A DNA stretch of 64,000 nt from NCBI RefSeq assembly GCF_003945595.2, contig NW_024104162.1:682001-746000 (forward strand), read 5' to 3'. This DNA is from Pipra filicauda (Eukaryota; Chordata; Aves; Passeriformes; Pipridae). The notes below the pieces were generated by a model, which was not told the DNA's origin, made no database searches, and saw only the letters and a list, made by a program, of their open reading frames with translations. Shown here piece by piece: positions 1-13,800 of the stretch (positions are counted from its first letter, which is position 1; the number at the start of each line of letters is the position of its first letter). A program made the translations under genes and the position numbers.

Positions 1-245
1 GGAAGCCACCCAACCACAGAACACTCGTATGCCAGTGGTACTTAGTACCTCTTGTATATAGGTTATTGCAAATATTGTTCTGAAATGCTTAACTTCAGAA
101 TTACATTTTTTAAAGTAAATAATTGTTTTAAATCTATTTTGTAAAGATATAAAAATACAATAGAATTTCTGGAGTACAGATTAAACTATTTGCACTAACA
201 CACGTGATGTGCATGATTTAATAAAATAACTTTACTCTCCCTATG
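1..245 (+). other. Possible 3' end of an upstream transcript
   Basis: This is AT-rich DNA without a sustained open frame. It carries a canonical AATAAA hexamer at 220-225, followed at about 15-30 bases by a T/G-rich stretch, which is the usual layout of a polyadenylation site on the plus strand. In vertebrates SLMAP normally lies upstream of FLNB in the same orientation, so this could be the end of the SLMAP 3'UTR. That is inference from synteny only, because no SLMAP coding sequence is visible. AATAAA hexamers also occur by chance in AT-rich DNA. Confidence 0.25.
220..225 (+). terminator. Candidate polyadenylation signal AATAAA
   Basis: A canonical hexamer in an AT-rich context with a T/G-rich downstream element near 249-262. 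It is functional only if a plus-strand transcript enters the window from the left, which the sequence alone cannot show. Confidence 0.3.
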
Positions 246-3200
246 CATGTTTGAGTTGAATGTCATTTGAAAACAAGAGATTCATGCTAAGTTTCTTTTG
301 CACTAGATACTGCCACAGTTATAGGCACAATGTCTGCAGCATGTCCAGTAGAAGCAAAAGACTTTTTTTTTTTTTTTACTTTGTATTTCACATTTGCACT
401 GGTTTTAAGTTTTTGTCTGGCTGATCCCTCTCCTGTTTGTGGTTTTCAGAAAGACATGGGGTAGGAGAGAGCCGTGGAAGGCTTAGGAGCATATTTCCAT
501 GGGGGAGGAAAAAGGTGTTCAGAGCTGAAGGGTGGCTGTGCCTGTGGCAGGGTGGTGAGATGGGAGGAGCAGTGGCTGCAGGTCCTGGGTAATAGAGGAA
601 AAAAGCCCTGCTGGGGGAAGGGACCTGATGCTGCCTCCTCACTTATTCAGCATCTCAAACTCTCTGTTTGTCCCTCTTTCAGCTACTGTTTCTTTTTCAG
701 TGGATTCTCTTCTCTCCACCCTGCATGTAGACATGGTGTGAGGAGGTGGAGTGGAGCCTGGTGGAGCAGGGGTCCCTCCTGCCTGGCAGCAGGGAAGGTG
801 CCAAGTTCCCTGGGAACAGCTGGGAGGGACCTGAACTGCAGCAATGCTGCCTGGGACACAAGTTTGTTCATGTATTGAAGACTAATGTTGAGTTTTCAGA
901 AATCTTTAGAGCATCAGAGAGCTGCAGCTTGAGACCCAGCGTGGTTGTATTAAGGCAGAAATATTTCTAATCTCATTCTGTGCATGTGTGCATATTTATA
1001 TACACATAGTACACATTGCATGGGGGTTTATGCTTACAAATATACCTGTGGTTCCCTAATACAGTGCCTTTCCCAGGAGTTCTTGACAATTGCATGTTCA
1101 AAATGATGAGGAATGAGCTAAAATGCACAGTTCACTCTTATGTTGTGAAAATCCCTGGAGAAGGGTTGGGTAACTGGGAAGCTGCTCTTCTTCAGTGCTT
1201 TGATACTAAAACAGCAAGTGGAGTTATTTTGCAAGCACTCCTTGCACAATTCTTTCTGTTTTTTCGTTGCTTTTTTTAAATGGTAAATATGTGTGTTCTT
1301 TTACATTCAAATTTAGGTTCTTTCTTCTGTGAGGCTTGATTAGCTAAGCCCTGGAGTTACTGTAATGAGCAACTTTTCACAGGTGTAAGATGCTCTACTT
1401 GTAAAACAAGTGCTCTGAGCTTGCACTGAAGTTTGAGGTTTTAAAAAGGTTCCTCATACTAGAAAAGTTAGAGAGTTGTTTTATCAGTTGCTAATTCAAT
1501 TTGGAAGATTTACTGTAATAGAATATCTGAACACTTCTTCAGGTTTGTCCTGGTGTCCTGACTGAGGCACCTTTTTTAAATTCTAAAAGAATTCTACCTA
1601 CACAGGGACTACAATAGCAGGCCTTTTATTTAAAAATATATAGTATGTAAAAAAAGAAAATATAGTGTGGTTTTTCCTGTTCCTTGTAGCTGAATTAAAC
1701 ACATTCTTCCAGAGTCTTAGCCTCATCCTTCTTGCAGAATCTCTGGATTTTTTGGTGCTAAATGGAGAATTGGGAGCCTGCACAGTATATTGCCAAGTGT
1801 TCTCATAAAACAGCGAGACTTAGTATCAAATGACTGATGGTTGAAGCAAAGGTAATCACCTGTGCATGTATTTTTGGAGTATATTCCTAAGTTATTTTTC
1901 TAAAGTATATTACCTGTTCCAGAATTTCAGTGTGCTTTACGTAAGATTTTGAATGTCTCCTGCCTTAATCCATAGGGTTCTACCACTTGCAAGAATAATT
2001 TCTTCAGCTTGAATCTTCTCCATGACAAAACCACTGCCGAATTCATTCCACCAGCAGCATCTGAGTGCTTTAAAACACCAGGTCACCACAATGGCTTTTA
2101 GGAAGCCACTGTCTTTTGCACTGGCTCTGCAACTGGGGCTGGCTGGGTTTCACCTCCCCTCAGGCTGTTCATCCACCATTAGTGTTTCATTAGCAACTGT
2201 CTCAAGACTTTGAGTCTCCATTTTTAATAGCAATGGATCATATAAAAGAATTACAAGCCATATTCTTTCCTTCTCTCTTGCGTATGCCTCTGTTTGAAGG
2301 GTGATTGCTTCCAGCAAACAGCTGCATCGAGTTCCCCAGATCCAGCTGATTTCCTTATCCCAGTCCCTCTTTGCACATGCTTATGGACACAGAATTCTTC
2401 TTTCTCCTCTGGTGGGGAATTGGGCTGCAGTATGGGGTTATTTGGCCTTCCTGAGATTTTAGTTTGTATCCATTTACTGAAAGTGAGCAGAGGTTTGCCC
2501 ACAGAGCCAAGTTCTTCTGCTTGGAAGAGAGGGTTGCACCCACTACTGTTTTAAAAACTGGTTGCTACCAGTATCTGACTAAAGGCTCCCAGCAGGAGGA
2601 GGTGACTCAGCCATTGAAACCCAGGTTTTGGTGTTAAGGGCCATTAGAGGATCAAGTTCCCATTTGGAAAGGTAAGGGAACCCATCACTTTTCTGGATGT
2701 TGCAATCATAAAACTTCACTGCTTTCAACATCAGCAGCAGAGTGTCAAGAAGTTAAGCATATGTTAGAAAAAAAAAATTCTTGCTTTAAGGACTTAAGAA
2801 AAAGGATCACTCTCCTCTGTAGGTAAGTTATGTGAGCAACTACTGTCCCCTCAAAAAAACCCTAAAACAAAACCCAACCTTGTGTTTGGGTTCATCTTGC
2901 TTTGTATCCCCAAAATTGGACTTCAGTATATCTCTGAGGATATTCTTTGGAGGATATTCTGCTGCAAATGTCATCCTGATCTAGGGATTTGACATGCCAT
3001 GATCATACCTTCCAATCTTACTTTATATGAATGGATTGAATTTCTTAATTTTTATTTCTTCATCCCTCTAGTTTTTGTTGTCAGCTTTTTAAACAATATG
3101 TAATTTTCTGAATGTTCTGTTTTTGAAGACTAGATACCAGAACAGAACTTGTCCTTACAGTAATTACCTTACTGACATCATATAAATAGACAATAAGCTT

Positions 3201-3869
3201 TATATCCTGCCTGTTCTGGTATTCCCTGTTGAGTGTCTACCAGAGCTTATTTTGGGATTCACAGACTTCTAGCATCTGGATTTTCATCTTGTGAATCAAA
3301 TCAGTGTATTTCTCGCAATATTGTTTGGTAAAAATCACTGTAGGCAGCATTCCAAGGCAGCAACGTGTTCCCATGACTGTTCAGCACTTGAGAGGGTTTT
3401 TTTTTCCCTTCAGGTTTTTACAGGGGTGATTGCTGAAGCTCTTCTAGACTATTGATCGTACACTGTTGAACAGTAGTGAGCCAAAACCAGGTCCCTGAAG
3501 CACAGTAGGGAAAACATTCATAGAATAATTCCTTCACTTAGTTTTTGCAATCTGTCAGCTGTTCTGTAATCTGCATTGTTAGTTACAGTGATAGTAGTGT
3601 AGTGATCACTTTTATTGGAATGTCATGATTTACAGAAGCCTTGCTTTAACAACACCAATAAACTCTTTTTTTTTTTTAGTAAACTTAGAAAAGTGGAATT
3701 TTATTTTTAAAATGCTTCGACAGGCCCGAATTATTCTACATTCTTGAATTTTGTGCTGACTGCTTCCCATGGATTGCTCTGATTTGCTTAGATCTTAGGG
3801 TGGAGCAAAGCCAGTCCTTTTCCCAAGATGGGATATTTTGCTCTCTCCCCTCAGCCCCATTGTGTTGTT
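246..3869. other. Intergenic, no gene recognised
   Basis: AT-rich non-coding DNA. It contains a 15-base T run at 363-377 and a second AATAAA at about 3656-3661 followed by another T run. The open frames here (up to 134 codons) have no recognisable domains and overlap one another on both strands. I saw no tRNA or other structured RNA and no recent transposon. Confidence 0.6.
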
Positions 3870-4110
3870 TGCCCGTTAGTGCCACTTCCCTCCGCAAGGC
3901 ATCGCAAATCCGAAATCGTTCCCTGAATTTGTCGCTGTGCCGGGCCTGGCCCAGCGTCATTCCCAGTGCTGGCTGTTGGCAGCTGTGACACTCCGAGGGA
4001 TGTGCATGTGCGGACGTGGCTGTTCTGGGGTTGCGCTTGCATGCGGCAGAACGGATCGTGATCGCCGGCGTTTGGCAGCCGTGGGAGTGGGGATGGGACC
4101 GAGATTCTGG
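3870..4110. promoter_or_regulatory. Small CpG-rich patch
   Basis: A hand count gives about 20 CpG dinucleotides between 3840 and 4110, in a neighbourhood that is otherwise AT-rich and nearly CpG-free. GC is roughly 55%, so the observed/expected CpG ratio is near 1. This suggests a small unmethylated regulatory element or minor promoter. No exon or TATA box was recognised, and the overlapping open frames look accidental. Confidence 0.3.
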
Positions 4111-7100
4111 GTGAAATAATTCTCAGCTGTCGGAGGGAGGTGTTGGTAGGGAGGTGGAATTCTTGTTACTGTGTCAGGTGACACACTGAAAATGCAAATG
4201 TGCTTCCAAGCATGTCATCTCTTCATCGTGTCTGATGAACAAATCCAAAGCCTGGGTTAAACTAAAAGTAACTTTATATTACCTGATCGTATTAGTTCAG
4301 TAGCTTCAGACTAAAGGTTGAAGAGGTCAATTCATTCTGTTCTATTGGAATAAACTTAACCAGAACTTGCCCATATTTGTTTCAGTACCCTCTGTTGGGA
4401 AATGATGGTTTGGTTTTTTTTTTTTGGAAACACCACACACACACACTATGAGTGGTAAGGTACTGCCTTCAGTATGAAATGGATTTACTATTTTAATCTT
4501 TTCATGCTAGATCATTTATGAAGTTTATATTCTATTTATATTTCTTGTAAGGAGTTCTTGCTCTGGAAAATAATTTTATTGAGTATGTCATCAGTTTTGA
4601 TGTGACAAAACTACTTCTTGTCTTGAATAATACAGTGGCTCTTACTTTAAAAATGTTCCAAATATGCAATATGTCTTTTTGGGATGAATAAATGGTAAAA
4701 AATATGAGAATAAATTTACAACACAACAGAAAGCTGATGTGTATTGTACATAGTCTTTCATTCAGCCTAACTCCAAATTTCAGCACTCCACAACTTCTGA
4801 ACCTGCTACACTCTGCTTTATTGCGGTAGAAGACAAGTTACTAATTAATGAACCGATTAAAACTTATTTTAAAATTGGAATCTATTTATCTGCTTTTTTT
4901 GTACGAATGGGATTTGCAGCCACATGACCTTCCCTGCTCTGTGTGACGTGGTAAAGCCGGGCTGCGACAGGTCTGGGTGTGAACCCAGGAAGAGGAGGGC
5001 TGGATCAGGGGGCAGGAGCTCAGCCTTGGTTTGTGCAAGAGTTAAGCGGGGTTTAGTGACCAGACACCCTCCGGGTATCATTCACGGATCATCCTTTAAG
5101 AAAACCAACAATCCTACGGTCTTTTATCTGTACTGTAAACCAGATGGAATTCTGGGGCTCTGTGTCAGTGCTGACTCAGAAGGACATTTACTGAGTCACT
5201 TACATAGTTTTCAGCGAGTTTGAGGAAGGGAAGTCTCCTCCCTGTTTGCTCTGTGGTTTGGATCCACCTCAGGGTGCAGTTTAAGTGCACATGGTTGCAC
5301 TCCAGACTGTGGTAAGTCCTGCTGTAAGACCCTACGTAACTTGTCTCTGCTATTTCTCTGTTTAAAAGTTTAAGTCGGAGTTAACGTGAAAACATTCTCC
5401 CAGATGCAGTAGATGTTTGGGAGTTTTGAAGGGTGGGGGAAAACAGCCTAAAAAAATGTTAAATACGTGTGCTACTCTTCACGGGGTGCTGTTGGTAACA
5501 CCTTACATGTGTCAGTAACTTTGTCTTGACTTCTGGTCTTCCAAATAGCAGTGCAGAGCGCTCTTCCTTAGACACCGAGTGATTTATATCTGAGTAGCCT
5601 AAAGGTGAAAAAGGGTGATAAGGTTTGTGCCTTTGTAAAGGTTCAGTATGAGGATTACAGGCTCATTAGGTGTGATACTCGAGGTGGTGTTTTTGTTGTA
5701 TGTGTAGCAGCCACAGCTGAGTGGCAGCTTTTCTGTTGCAGAACCTGGCTGTGATCCAGCTGTAGCTGGGCATTGTGAGACACATTTATTGCGCTTTTTT
5801 TTCCACTTTGTAATTATTGCAATGGCACGTAACTGAAGATGTAGCCTGCAGCAACTTCAGTCATTTTTAATTGCACTTACACCCTCGGGCTAGCCAGGTG
5901 TTGGTGTGTCTGTGCTACATGTTGCAGCAATAGTATGCCCTTCCCCTGCAGACTTCTCTGAACTGTAATTCTTCCTTAGTTTTCAGTCCTTCGAGATTTA
6001 AAGGACTCTCACCATTTGTTTAATCAGTAAATTTAAGGTTGCTGCCATGGTGCACCTTCAGGGTAGTACCATGTTTATATATTCCCTAATTGTGTCCCAG
6101 CCAATAATAAATTATTAACAGTCTCCCTTATTATTACTTCACATGAAGGCTGCTTTTGCAGCGAGTGAGGGTGTTCCTTAGCACATCCACACCCCTGTTC
6201 AGGAGGAGACTTAGTAGATAAACAGCAAAAAAATCTTTAATGTGTTACATGGTGTTTCTCATTTCAAATCTAGAGAGAGTGGTAAAAAATTATTTGCCCC
6301 AAGCTAATGTTTCTCCTGGTAATTAAAAAACAAATACTGGAATAATGCCATCAGAATGAGCACTTCTGGGATGTTTCTTTGGTGAGAACTGAATTGCTTT
6401 ATCAGATGTGTAGGATGTTGCATCTGCTCGGAATGTGGGTCTGCAGGATGTCCCTGCTACTGAATGTCTGTCCTTAGATGGGCAGGGAAATGTATCAGGG
6501 AAGCCTTTGATGTAAAGTTTATCAAGATGGAAGATGAGACCTCTGCACTGGCAGAGATCATTCTCAGCTCAGGTGCCTCAGTTCTGCTCCTGTGCACGTG
6601 GACTCATGTAACAGTGGTGTGTTCATTCGGTTCATTTAATGTGAATTGTTTCCAGTTCCCATAAAATACATTTCACTGGAGATTATTAAAACATGGTAAG
6701 TTTTTTTTATTCTAAAATAAAGAACAGTAATTGGGTATTCAGTAATATCCTGCAGCTGTGTGGGTTAACATTTTAATTTCTTGGACTGTAAGTAGGGCCT
6801 CACTGAGATTCTGCTGGCTCAGATACTTCATCAGGAAACTGCTGTATTATTCTTTAGATTTTGAGCACATATTGGAGTCCTTTGGTCCTTCTGGTTGTGA
6901 AGATAGTCTGAAAATACAGAGTTGTAACTGTGTGATATGAAGATTGCTTCCTGCAGCCTCTGAAGAGCAAGCTGGGGAAGCAGTCTGTTAATAGGTGTCT
7001 GTGATCCAGGTGTGAGCAGACATCTCCAATTGAGGAGAAAGAGGATGATGACTCAGGGCAGAGTCACATCCTGTTAATGCTGGTTAGGGACACCACCACC

Positions 7101-7654
7101 TCACTCTTCCTGCTTCTGATGAATGGGAGCTGAAAAGCCATAAAAAAAAAAAATCCTTGAAATGTGAGAAAGGGAAAGCCAGTCCTTCAGAAGTCTGTGG
7201 CTGTCCAAATGTAGGTGTAGCTTACCTGTTCAAAAGCAGCTCAAGCTCAGCACTGCAGGTGCTGGAGTCAAGTGGACCTCTTTCCTCTGCTGGTGGCTGT
7301 TGCTGCCCCGCTGTTGAGAGGCCGCTGGCTGCAGACCCAGGCACACACGTACAATGGCCTTGCTTCCCTCCAGCTGAGACTCCTGTGGTTTTCTCTGCAG
7401 TCATAGGCTGAGATATTTGCTGTGATGTGGATTCTGGTGCGTTTGGGGAAGTGGGTTGTAGGGTTGATTTCATTAACTGTGGTCATACCTGCTCCAGTGT
7501 CCGGAGTGGGAGAGCTGAGCCCGGTAGTTGGCAGTACCCACGAGGGGGGGCTGTGAACGCCCGTCGGTGAAAAGCAGCCTCTGGTTCTTGCATCTCAGTG
7601 TACTGTGGCCTGCCTTCTTTGCTTTCAGCTGGAGTCCAGCATTTATGCTAATGG
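4111..7654. other. Intergenic, no gene recognised
   Basis: Non-coding DNA of mixed composition with a short CA tract near 4434-4446. I see no exon-like open frame with splice sites, no structured RNA and no clear transposon. Confidence 0.6.
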
Positions 7655-7882
7655 GTGGGGTTAGATTGGATATTGGGAAGAAATTCTTCACTGTGAAGGT
7701 ACTGGCACAGGTTGCCCAGGGAAGCTGTGGCTGCCCCATCCCTGGAAGTGTTCGAGGCCAGCCTGGATGGGGGCTTTGAGCAACCTGGTCTAATGGAAGG
7801 TGTCCCTGCCCATGGCAGGAGGGTTGAAATGAGATGATCTTTAAGGTCCCATCCAACCCAAACTGTTCAATGATTCTGTGAT
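7655..7882 (+). mobile_element. CR1 LINE, 5'-truncated 3' end
   Basis: This is the 3' terminal part of a chicken-repeat-1 (CR1) non-LTR retrotransposon in plus orientation. Recognisable CR1 phrases occur in order: the TTAGATTGGATATTGGGAAG block at about 7661, the block around GGTTGCCCAGGGAAGCTGTG near 7711, the GCAACCTGGTCTAATGG block near 7778, and the CCATCCAACCCAAACTG block near 7851. It ends in degenerate TGATTCTGTGA octamer-type repeats near 7871-7882. The copy is severely 5' truncated, as most avian CR1 copies are, and carries no coding capacity. It can be aligned by eye over nearly its whole length. Confidence 0.92.
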
Positions 7883-10800
7883 CAAGTGTATTTATGCAAC
7901 TTCTGTTTTACCAGCACACATTCAGTGAGTGAAGCTGTGTTCCTGTGGCTTCTGGAGTCAGGTGAACACTATAGCAGAAACAAGCGAGTGCAGCAGAGCT
8001 TTGCATGAAACTCCACTTATCTCTACATTCTGTTATAGCAGGATGAAGCTTTGTGCTTCTGAATACAGTTTTAATGGCATAGAGGTTCAGATAAAGCTAT
8101 TTCAAGCTTTTAAAGTCCAGTGTGTTAGAAGGATAAAGTTGGAGTTGAGATGTGGCATGTGCTGTGTGCACAGATCTCTGCTGAGGCATCTTAGTTTGCA
8201 AAAGAGTGTTCAAAAACCTTCCCCAAATATACTAGCTGCCTCCCAATAACTTTTAAATTGGCATTTAAGCCAGAAAGGGTTTTTTCTTTTGTTTCTATGC
8301 TGCATTGCTTAATGCATGCAAAAGTTACTCTTTTAAGCAAGGAGCTTTTACTAACAGCTTGAGATGTCAAATCACAAATTTCAAATACATTTCAAAACAT
8401 ATTTTGTGATGCAAAATACTTCCCCTGCAGCCTTCAGGAGGAAGTCCTTGCTGGTAGTTGCTGCTTCTGTTTTTCCTCAAATATGTTTTTGCTGTTTTTG
8501 CTGAAGTAAATTACTTGTCATCTTCAGTACATAAAAGCCGTTGTAGCTGCACTGGCTCTGAGTGTGTTGCTCCAGCAGCCCCGTGCTGCATGTTTGTTTG
8601 GTTTGGTTTCATGGACAATAAGCTGGTGGCCTGGGAAGCATGACCTGGCCTGTGTCACTGTGAGGGGTGGCAGGAGCCTGCAGGAGGAAGTTCCAGGTGT
8701 CTTGAGAGGAAGGAAATGAGGGGAAAACAGCATGTTTTGGGGAAAGTTCCCACACAATGCAAAGGAGAAGAACAGGGTGGGGGGGCATCAGAAAGGGAAG
8801 GGCAAAGTAGTTTTGGGAAGGATGGGGGCGTTCCTGGGTTTTACCTCAGAGGAGAAAAATACCTTTCCTGCCTTGAGGGATCATCCCCATCCTCTGTTCC
8901 TGTCTGCTGCCTGCCTCCCTGAGCCAGCGTGGTGGTGGAGAGTCCCCAGCTCCTGAGCTGCCCTGCCTGACCTGGAGTGCAGTGAGATAGAAGGTGCTGT
9001 TTAATGTTTAACACATTGTGCAAGGGAAGGACCTCAGAGACAGTATCTGCCTTCCTTCCCTATGCCTGAACCTCATGGGAAGCCTGCTCCATTCTTATCC
9101 CCTTCCTGGCATTGACCTGTGGGTCTGCTGTGACCAGAGGCTTCCTCTCACCTTTGTGGGGCCAGCATTTTCCACTGCCACATGAGAGCCAGGTCTGTGG
9201 ACTTCCCTGTCCCTGAGTGCAGAAGATTTCTCCTGCTTTTCACAAAGGGGAGGTGACTTGGAGCTGTGCTTGCAGCCTTGGGCAGGTGAACAGTAAAGTA
9301 GCTGCCAGTCACGTCCAGAGGGTTTTAACTGGAGACACCCTTCTAGTCACTGAGGTCTCCAGGAAGCAAAGTCTTTGGTCTTGGCAGTCATGGCTGCAGG
9401 AAACGTTGTGGGATGAGGTTTGGTGGAGATCACCTTGCAGAATGCAGCTGCACGTGCTGCCGTGAAGGCACAGTGCCCCTGCAGGGTGGGCACAGCCCCT
9501 GCTGACAGCAGCCCTGCTGGTCCCGGGGCCAGGACTTGTTGTAGGGCACAGTGGAGGGTGGAGCTGTCCCTGACTGCACCAGGGGAAGGTAAGATCTGGG
9601 GACCTTGTCTGCTGGAGCAGGAATGACGTTGGTGCCAGCACGTCCTCCGTGGTCTGAGTATTGCCTTGGCTAAACTGTGTCTTACGAGTGAGATGCCTTT
9701 GGTGCATCTGTCGCCTCATTCATTGCCTCATCCGTGGAGCTTGGCTTAGGCCATCCCTGTGGCTACGAGAGACAAAGATCCTTTTAAAACTTAAAAGAAT
9801 CTTTGTTCTAGTTTTGTTTTGTCTAATTCTCACTTGTATATAATAATGTACATAATATATATGGAAAAAATTATCTTCACTTAAATGTTTTGTTCTCTAA
9901 ACACATGCCAGTGGAAAATGCTTCATCAATACTTCCTACAGTCCCGCAGATCCAGACAATGCAGTTCACAGTACTGTTTTAATCTACATTTACTGTTAAA
10001 TAAATCGTTAATTTTACCAGAAGCAGATGTCAACTTTCTAGACTCAAAGCAAAAAAACCCACAAACCAACAAAGCCCCCCCAAAACAAAAGGGAAAAAAC
10101 CTTTGGACTCAGTGTGTGGCCTGAAAGCAGCCATCCCTACTCCTGTGCTGCTAATTGGGCCCTGCCTGTCACCCTCCTTAGCCCTTGGGGTTTCAGACGC
10201 TGCTGAGAAGGAACCCTGCCTGTTACAGAGCATTGCAGTACTTGTTACACGGTGTCTCTCTGTGGGAAGAAACATTCGGTTCACACCCTTTAAATCCAAA
10301 CTGCAAGGTAAAAATAATCCCTTTCTATTCTCTCCTAAACAGAACTGCTCCTGGAAAGCAGAAACAAACCCTAGTAATTGCTCTATGTCCCTGGAGTCCT
10401 TAACAGAGCATCTGCAGACATGACAGGAACAAGACCTGCTCCGGGATCCCTGCAGTTTTCCGCCATGGCAGAGCTCAGTTCATGCGTTACTGTTTCGGTG
10501 CTGTGTGTGTGCTCAGTGCTGTGGCTTTACAAAGAAGATGACTTTATTTTCCTGCTGCAAGGAGGTTGAAATCTTAACATCCTGAACATATGGAAGGAGA
10601 GTTTTCTCTGACTGTCCAAAATCTCATAAAATGTAAGCTGGGGGGAGAGGGGAGGCCACATGCATGCTCGGTGTTCAAGAAAAAGCTATTTGTGCTCAGT
10701 GTAATGGCAGTATTTTTCAGTTGCAGCTCTCCTGTGCAGGAGTTTAATCTCCCTAATATGGACAGAGTGAGAGCAATGAGAGCTGAATCACTTTTAATTT

Positions 10801-13800
10801 AGCAAGTCTTCCGAGAACAAAAGAAATCTGTGTCAAGTATGTGTTTTGGGTCAGTTTTGCACCTTTTTTTTGTCTATGTTTCTATTTATACCCTGGCCAG
10901 TTCTTACACTCCCCAGCCTAGTAAGAAAGTTAATGTGGTTACTAAGCTTTTAGAGGAAAGGGACTGGTTTCCCAGATTTGAGCTGAGCACCATTGCCTTT
11001 ATTTATATAAACAGTGACATCATCTTTTATGGCAGAACGGGAACCTTAAACAGTTATGGGAGAGCAACTTTTAGGAAGTGTCCCTATGAGACATTTGTGT
11101 TTCATCTTCAAGTGTGTATTTAAGAAAGACACTATATCCTGAGTCACGTCAGCTCTGTGATCTTTACTCCATTTCAAACTGTAATTTATTAGCAAAAATT
11201 ATTCACTTTTTTTTTTCTTTTTCTTTTGAACTGTGTGAAAATTGGTGCTTGCAGCCTGCTGGGGAATGCGAGGAGCAGCACAGGCAGCTCTTTTGTCCTC
11301 TTCCAGCTTCCTCCAGAAATCTGCTTTTGCACTCCTCCAAAAGCCTTTTGGAAACAATACCTGACCCGTGTGGTGACGGTTTCTGGGATTCAGTGTTAGT
11401 CACCCAGAGTGGGGATGTTCAGGGCACTGATGAACTGCCAGTAAAGCGCTCGGTTTCCTACCAGAGGAGTTTGCTGATGTCTGTTAGAAAGTATCCCCCC
11501 AGTCAGGTTCAGTCTCTTCTCCATCACACGGCATGGAGGGATTGTGCAGCCTTTCTGGCCCGAGCTGAGAAAGCAAAATGCTACACTTGCAGTATGGCTG
11601 AGTTGCTGCCAAGGGTGAACATCTGCTCTACAGCTTGTCATTCAGCCTTTAAAGACATCCTGTGAGCAGCCAAGAGCACTGGCCTGGCTGGGTTCTTGCA
11701 TCTCTTTGGTACCTGAATGGGAAATCACTCGCTCCAAAGGGGAAAGCCACGAACTGGCAGGCCCCACCTCTTTGCCAGCTGCACCTTGGCAGCAACACAC
11801 CGACCTGCCTCTGGAGAGAGAAAACCCTGTTTTCTCCTCACCTGGATTTTGTGTGCCATATTTACTGAAAAAAGTTGCTCCTGCTGTCACTTGCCATGAG
11901 GAAAGTAGATGTACACTTCCCATTTCGTAGCACCTGCCTCGGTGCAGGGACGTCTCTGTGCCTCTCCTCGCTGTCAGGAAGCAACTTCGTCTGTGCTGTC
12001 AGGCAGGAACAGAGACTGAAAGTTGTTTGGGTTGGTTTGTTTGTTTGAAAAAAAGGGACAAGTGTTTAGCAAGCATTAGTGGTTGTTTTCAGTGAGTTTG
12101 TTTCAAACCTGACCTCGTGCCATGGGAAAGGCTGGTGTTACAGCACTGCTGGACAAGGGGGGGTGCCATGTCCCAGTGTCCTCCAGCCTGTCTACCTTCT
12201 GTCCTCTCTGAATTGCTTCCTCTTTAAATGAAGACAAATGTTGCATTATTCCAGGGGCAGAACAACATTTCCCAAACCTTCCTTGTGAAGTGGCTGTTGC
12301 CACTTCTCCTTGGCTTTCAACCAGGGCTGGCTCAGCAAACTTTTGGGTCAGATTCCTGATTTCTCTCATCTAGTTGTTGCCTTTTCCCATTGCTGTTCAC
12401 AGCCCTGCCAGGCTATCAGCCAGAGTGGGGGAGCACTCCTGGACCAGCCCATCAGCCCAGGGTCTGGCCCTGTGAAGGGCTCCAGGGCTGCCAAGGTGGT
12501 TTGGAGGAGGTCACCAGCTTGCTTTTTATAGCTCCTGCCAGGTTTCACTTGCTCTAATGCCTGAGTGTCACGCTAAAACCTGAGAAGGACCACATCTGAA
12601 GGTGTTCTGTCTTTGCAGCTCCCTGATGGCACTTCATGCTTTGTTTGGAGCTTATCGAGTGTCTTCACCCTCATCTCAAAACAGCAGCTTTATAAAAGCA
12701 GATGAGCCCAGCTGATGTGAGAGTGGAAGTGAGATGGTTTGGGGCATCTCACAAACATACACCAGCTCCTCACTGGGTCCAGGGTTACAGCTGTGCCCCA
12801 AACAGATCCTCAGTGTGCCCCTCCATTGGTCTGGGTCTGCCCAGGGCTAAGGGTTGCTGTCCTGGCTGACAAAGAAGCATTTTTTACTACTCCCGCTTCC
12901 AGGAAGGTGAGGAGATTTGGAGAGGCTGGTCCTTTTTTGAGAAGATTTGGGTGCCACCTTCATGTGATGATTCTCAGGAGTACCCTTGAGATACCATCTA
13001 TCTAGAGGATTTGCTGTGCCTGGTAACTTCAGGGATGTGTGTTTCCTCCTGGTCTTACTAAGATCCTGGTGAACCATCTGGAAATTTCATCCTGTGATTA
13101 CTCCAGAATCTGGAAGACCTTTTGTAGCTACTAATCCCAGAAACAGATTTTTCCTTCATCCTGTCTGTCAACACAGCCTTTAACTTATTTTTATGGGCTT
13201 CAGCACATGTTTGAAGCATCACTGCCTTAGGATACAGTCTGTTTTTTTCCAGACTATTTCAGTGCTCCTTATATCTATGAATAGCACTTTCTGAAGAAGG
13301 GCTGTTTAGTAGGATCTTCAGTGTCCTTTAAAGCTTGACACATCTCCAATTGCACACCTAGAACGGGAATCAGCGTGACTTCAGTGTGCCACGAGCGTGA
13401 GATCCTAGGAAATTAAGCTTTGCCATGCAATCTATTTTGCTGCAGTAGAATTAAATAGTGTTTTCATTAGTAAGATGTGCTCAAGATTGCTTTAAAAAGT
13501 ACTGATCCAGTTAAAGCGAGGGGGGTAAAGCAGAAAGAATAATCTAAGCTAACTGGCGCCATGCTAGACTCTTGATTTTTTTCCCCTTTTTTTGGTGTCT
13601 TGCCCACTAGCACTTGTTTACCCACCAAAATAACTTGTCTATGAAGTTTGCTTTATGCATCTTAACTGCTTTATGGAGGCAGCAGCATCTGGCAGGTAGG
13701 AATGGATCCTGTGTGCGGGAAAAGCTGGTTGATAGAGTGCCCTCAACAGCAGGGGAGTTTAGGAGGGTCTGTGTTGTGACCTTGCCTTTTACCATGGCCC

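Noticed and set aside
11114..11665. 183-codon plus-strand frame
   Set aside because: It starts at a non-ATG codon, translates a T-rich tract, shows no known domain and overlaps frames on the other strand.
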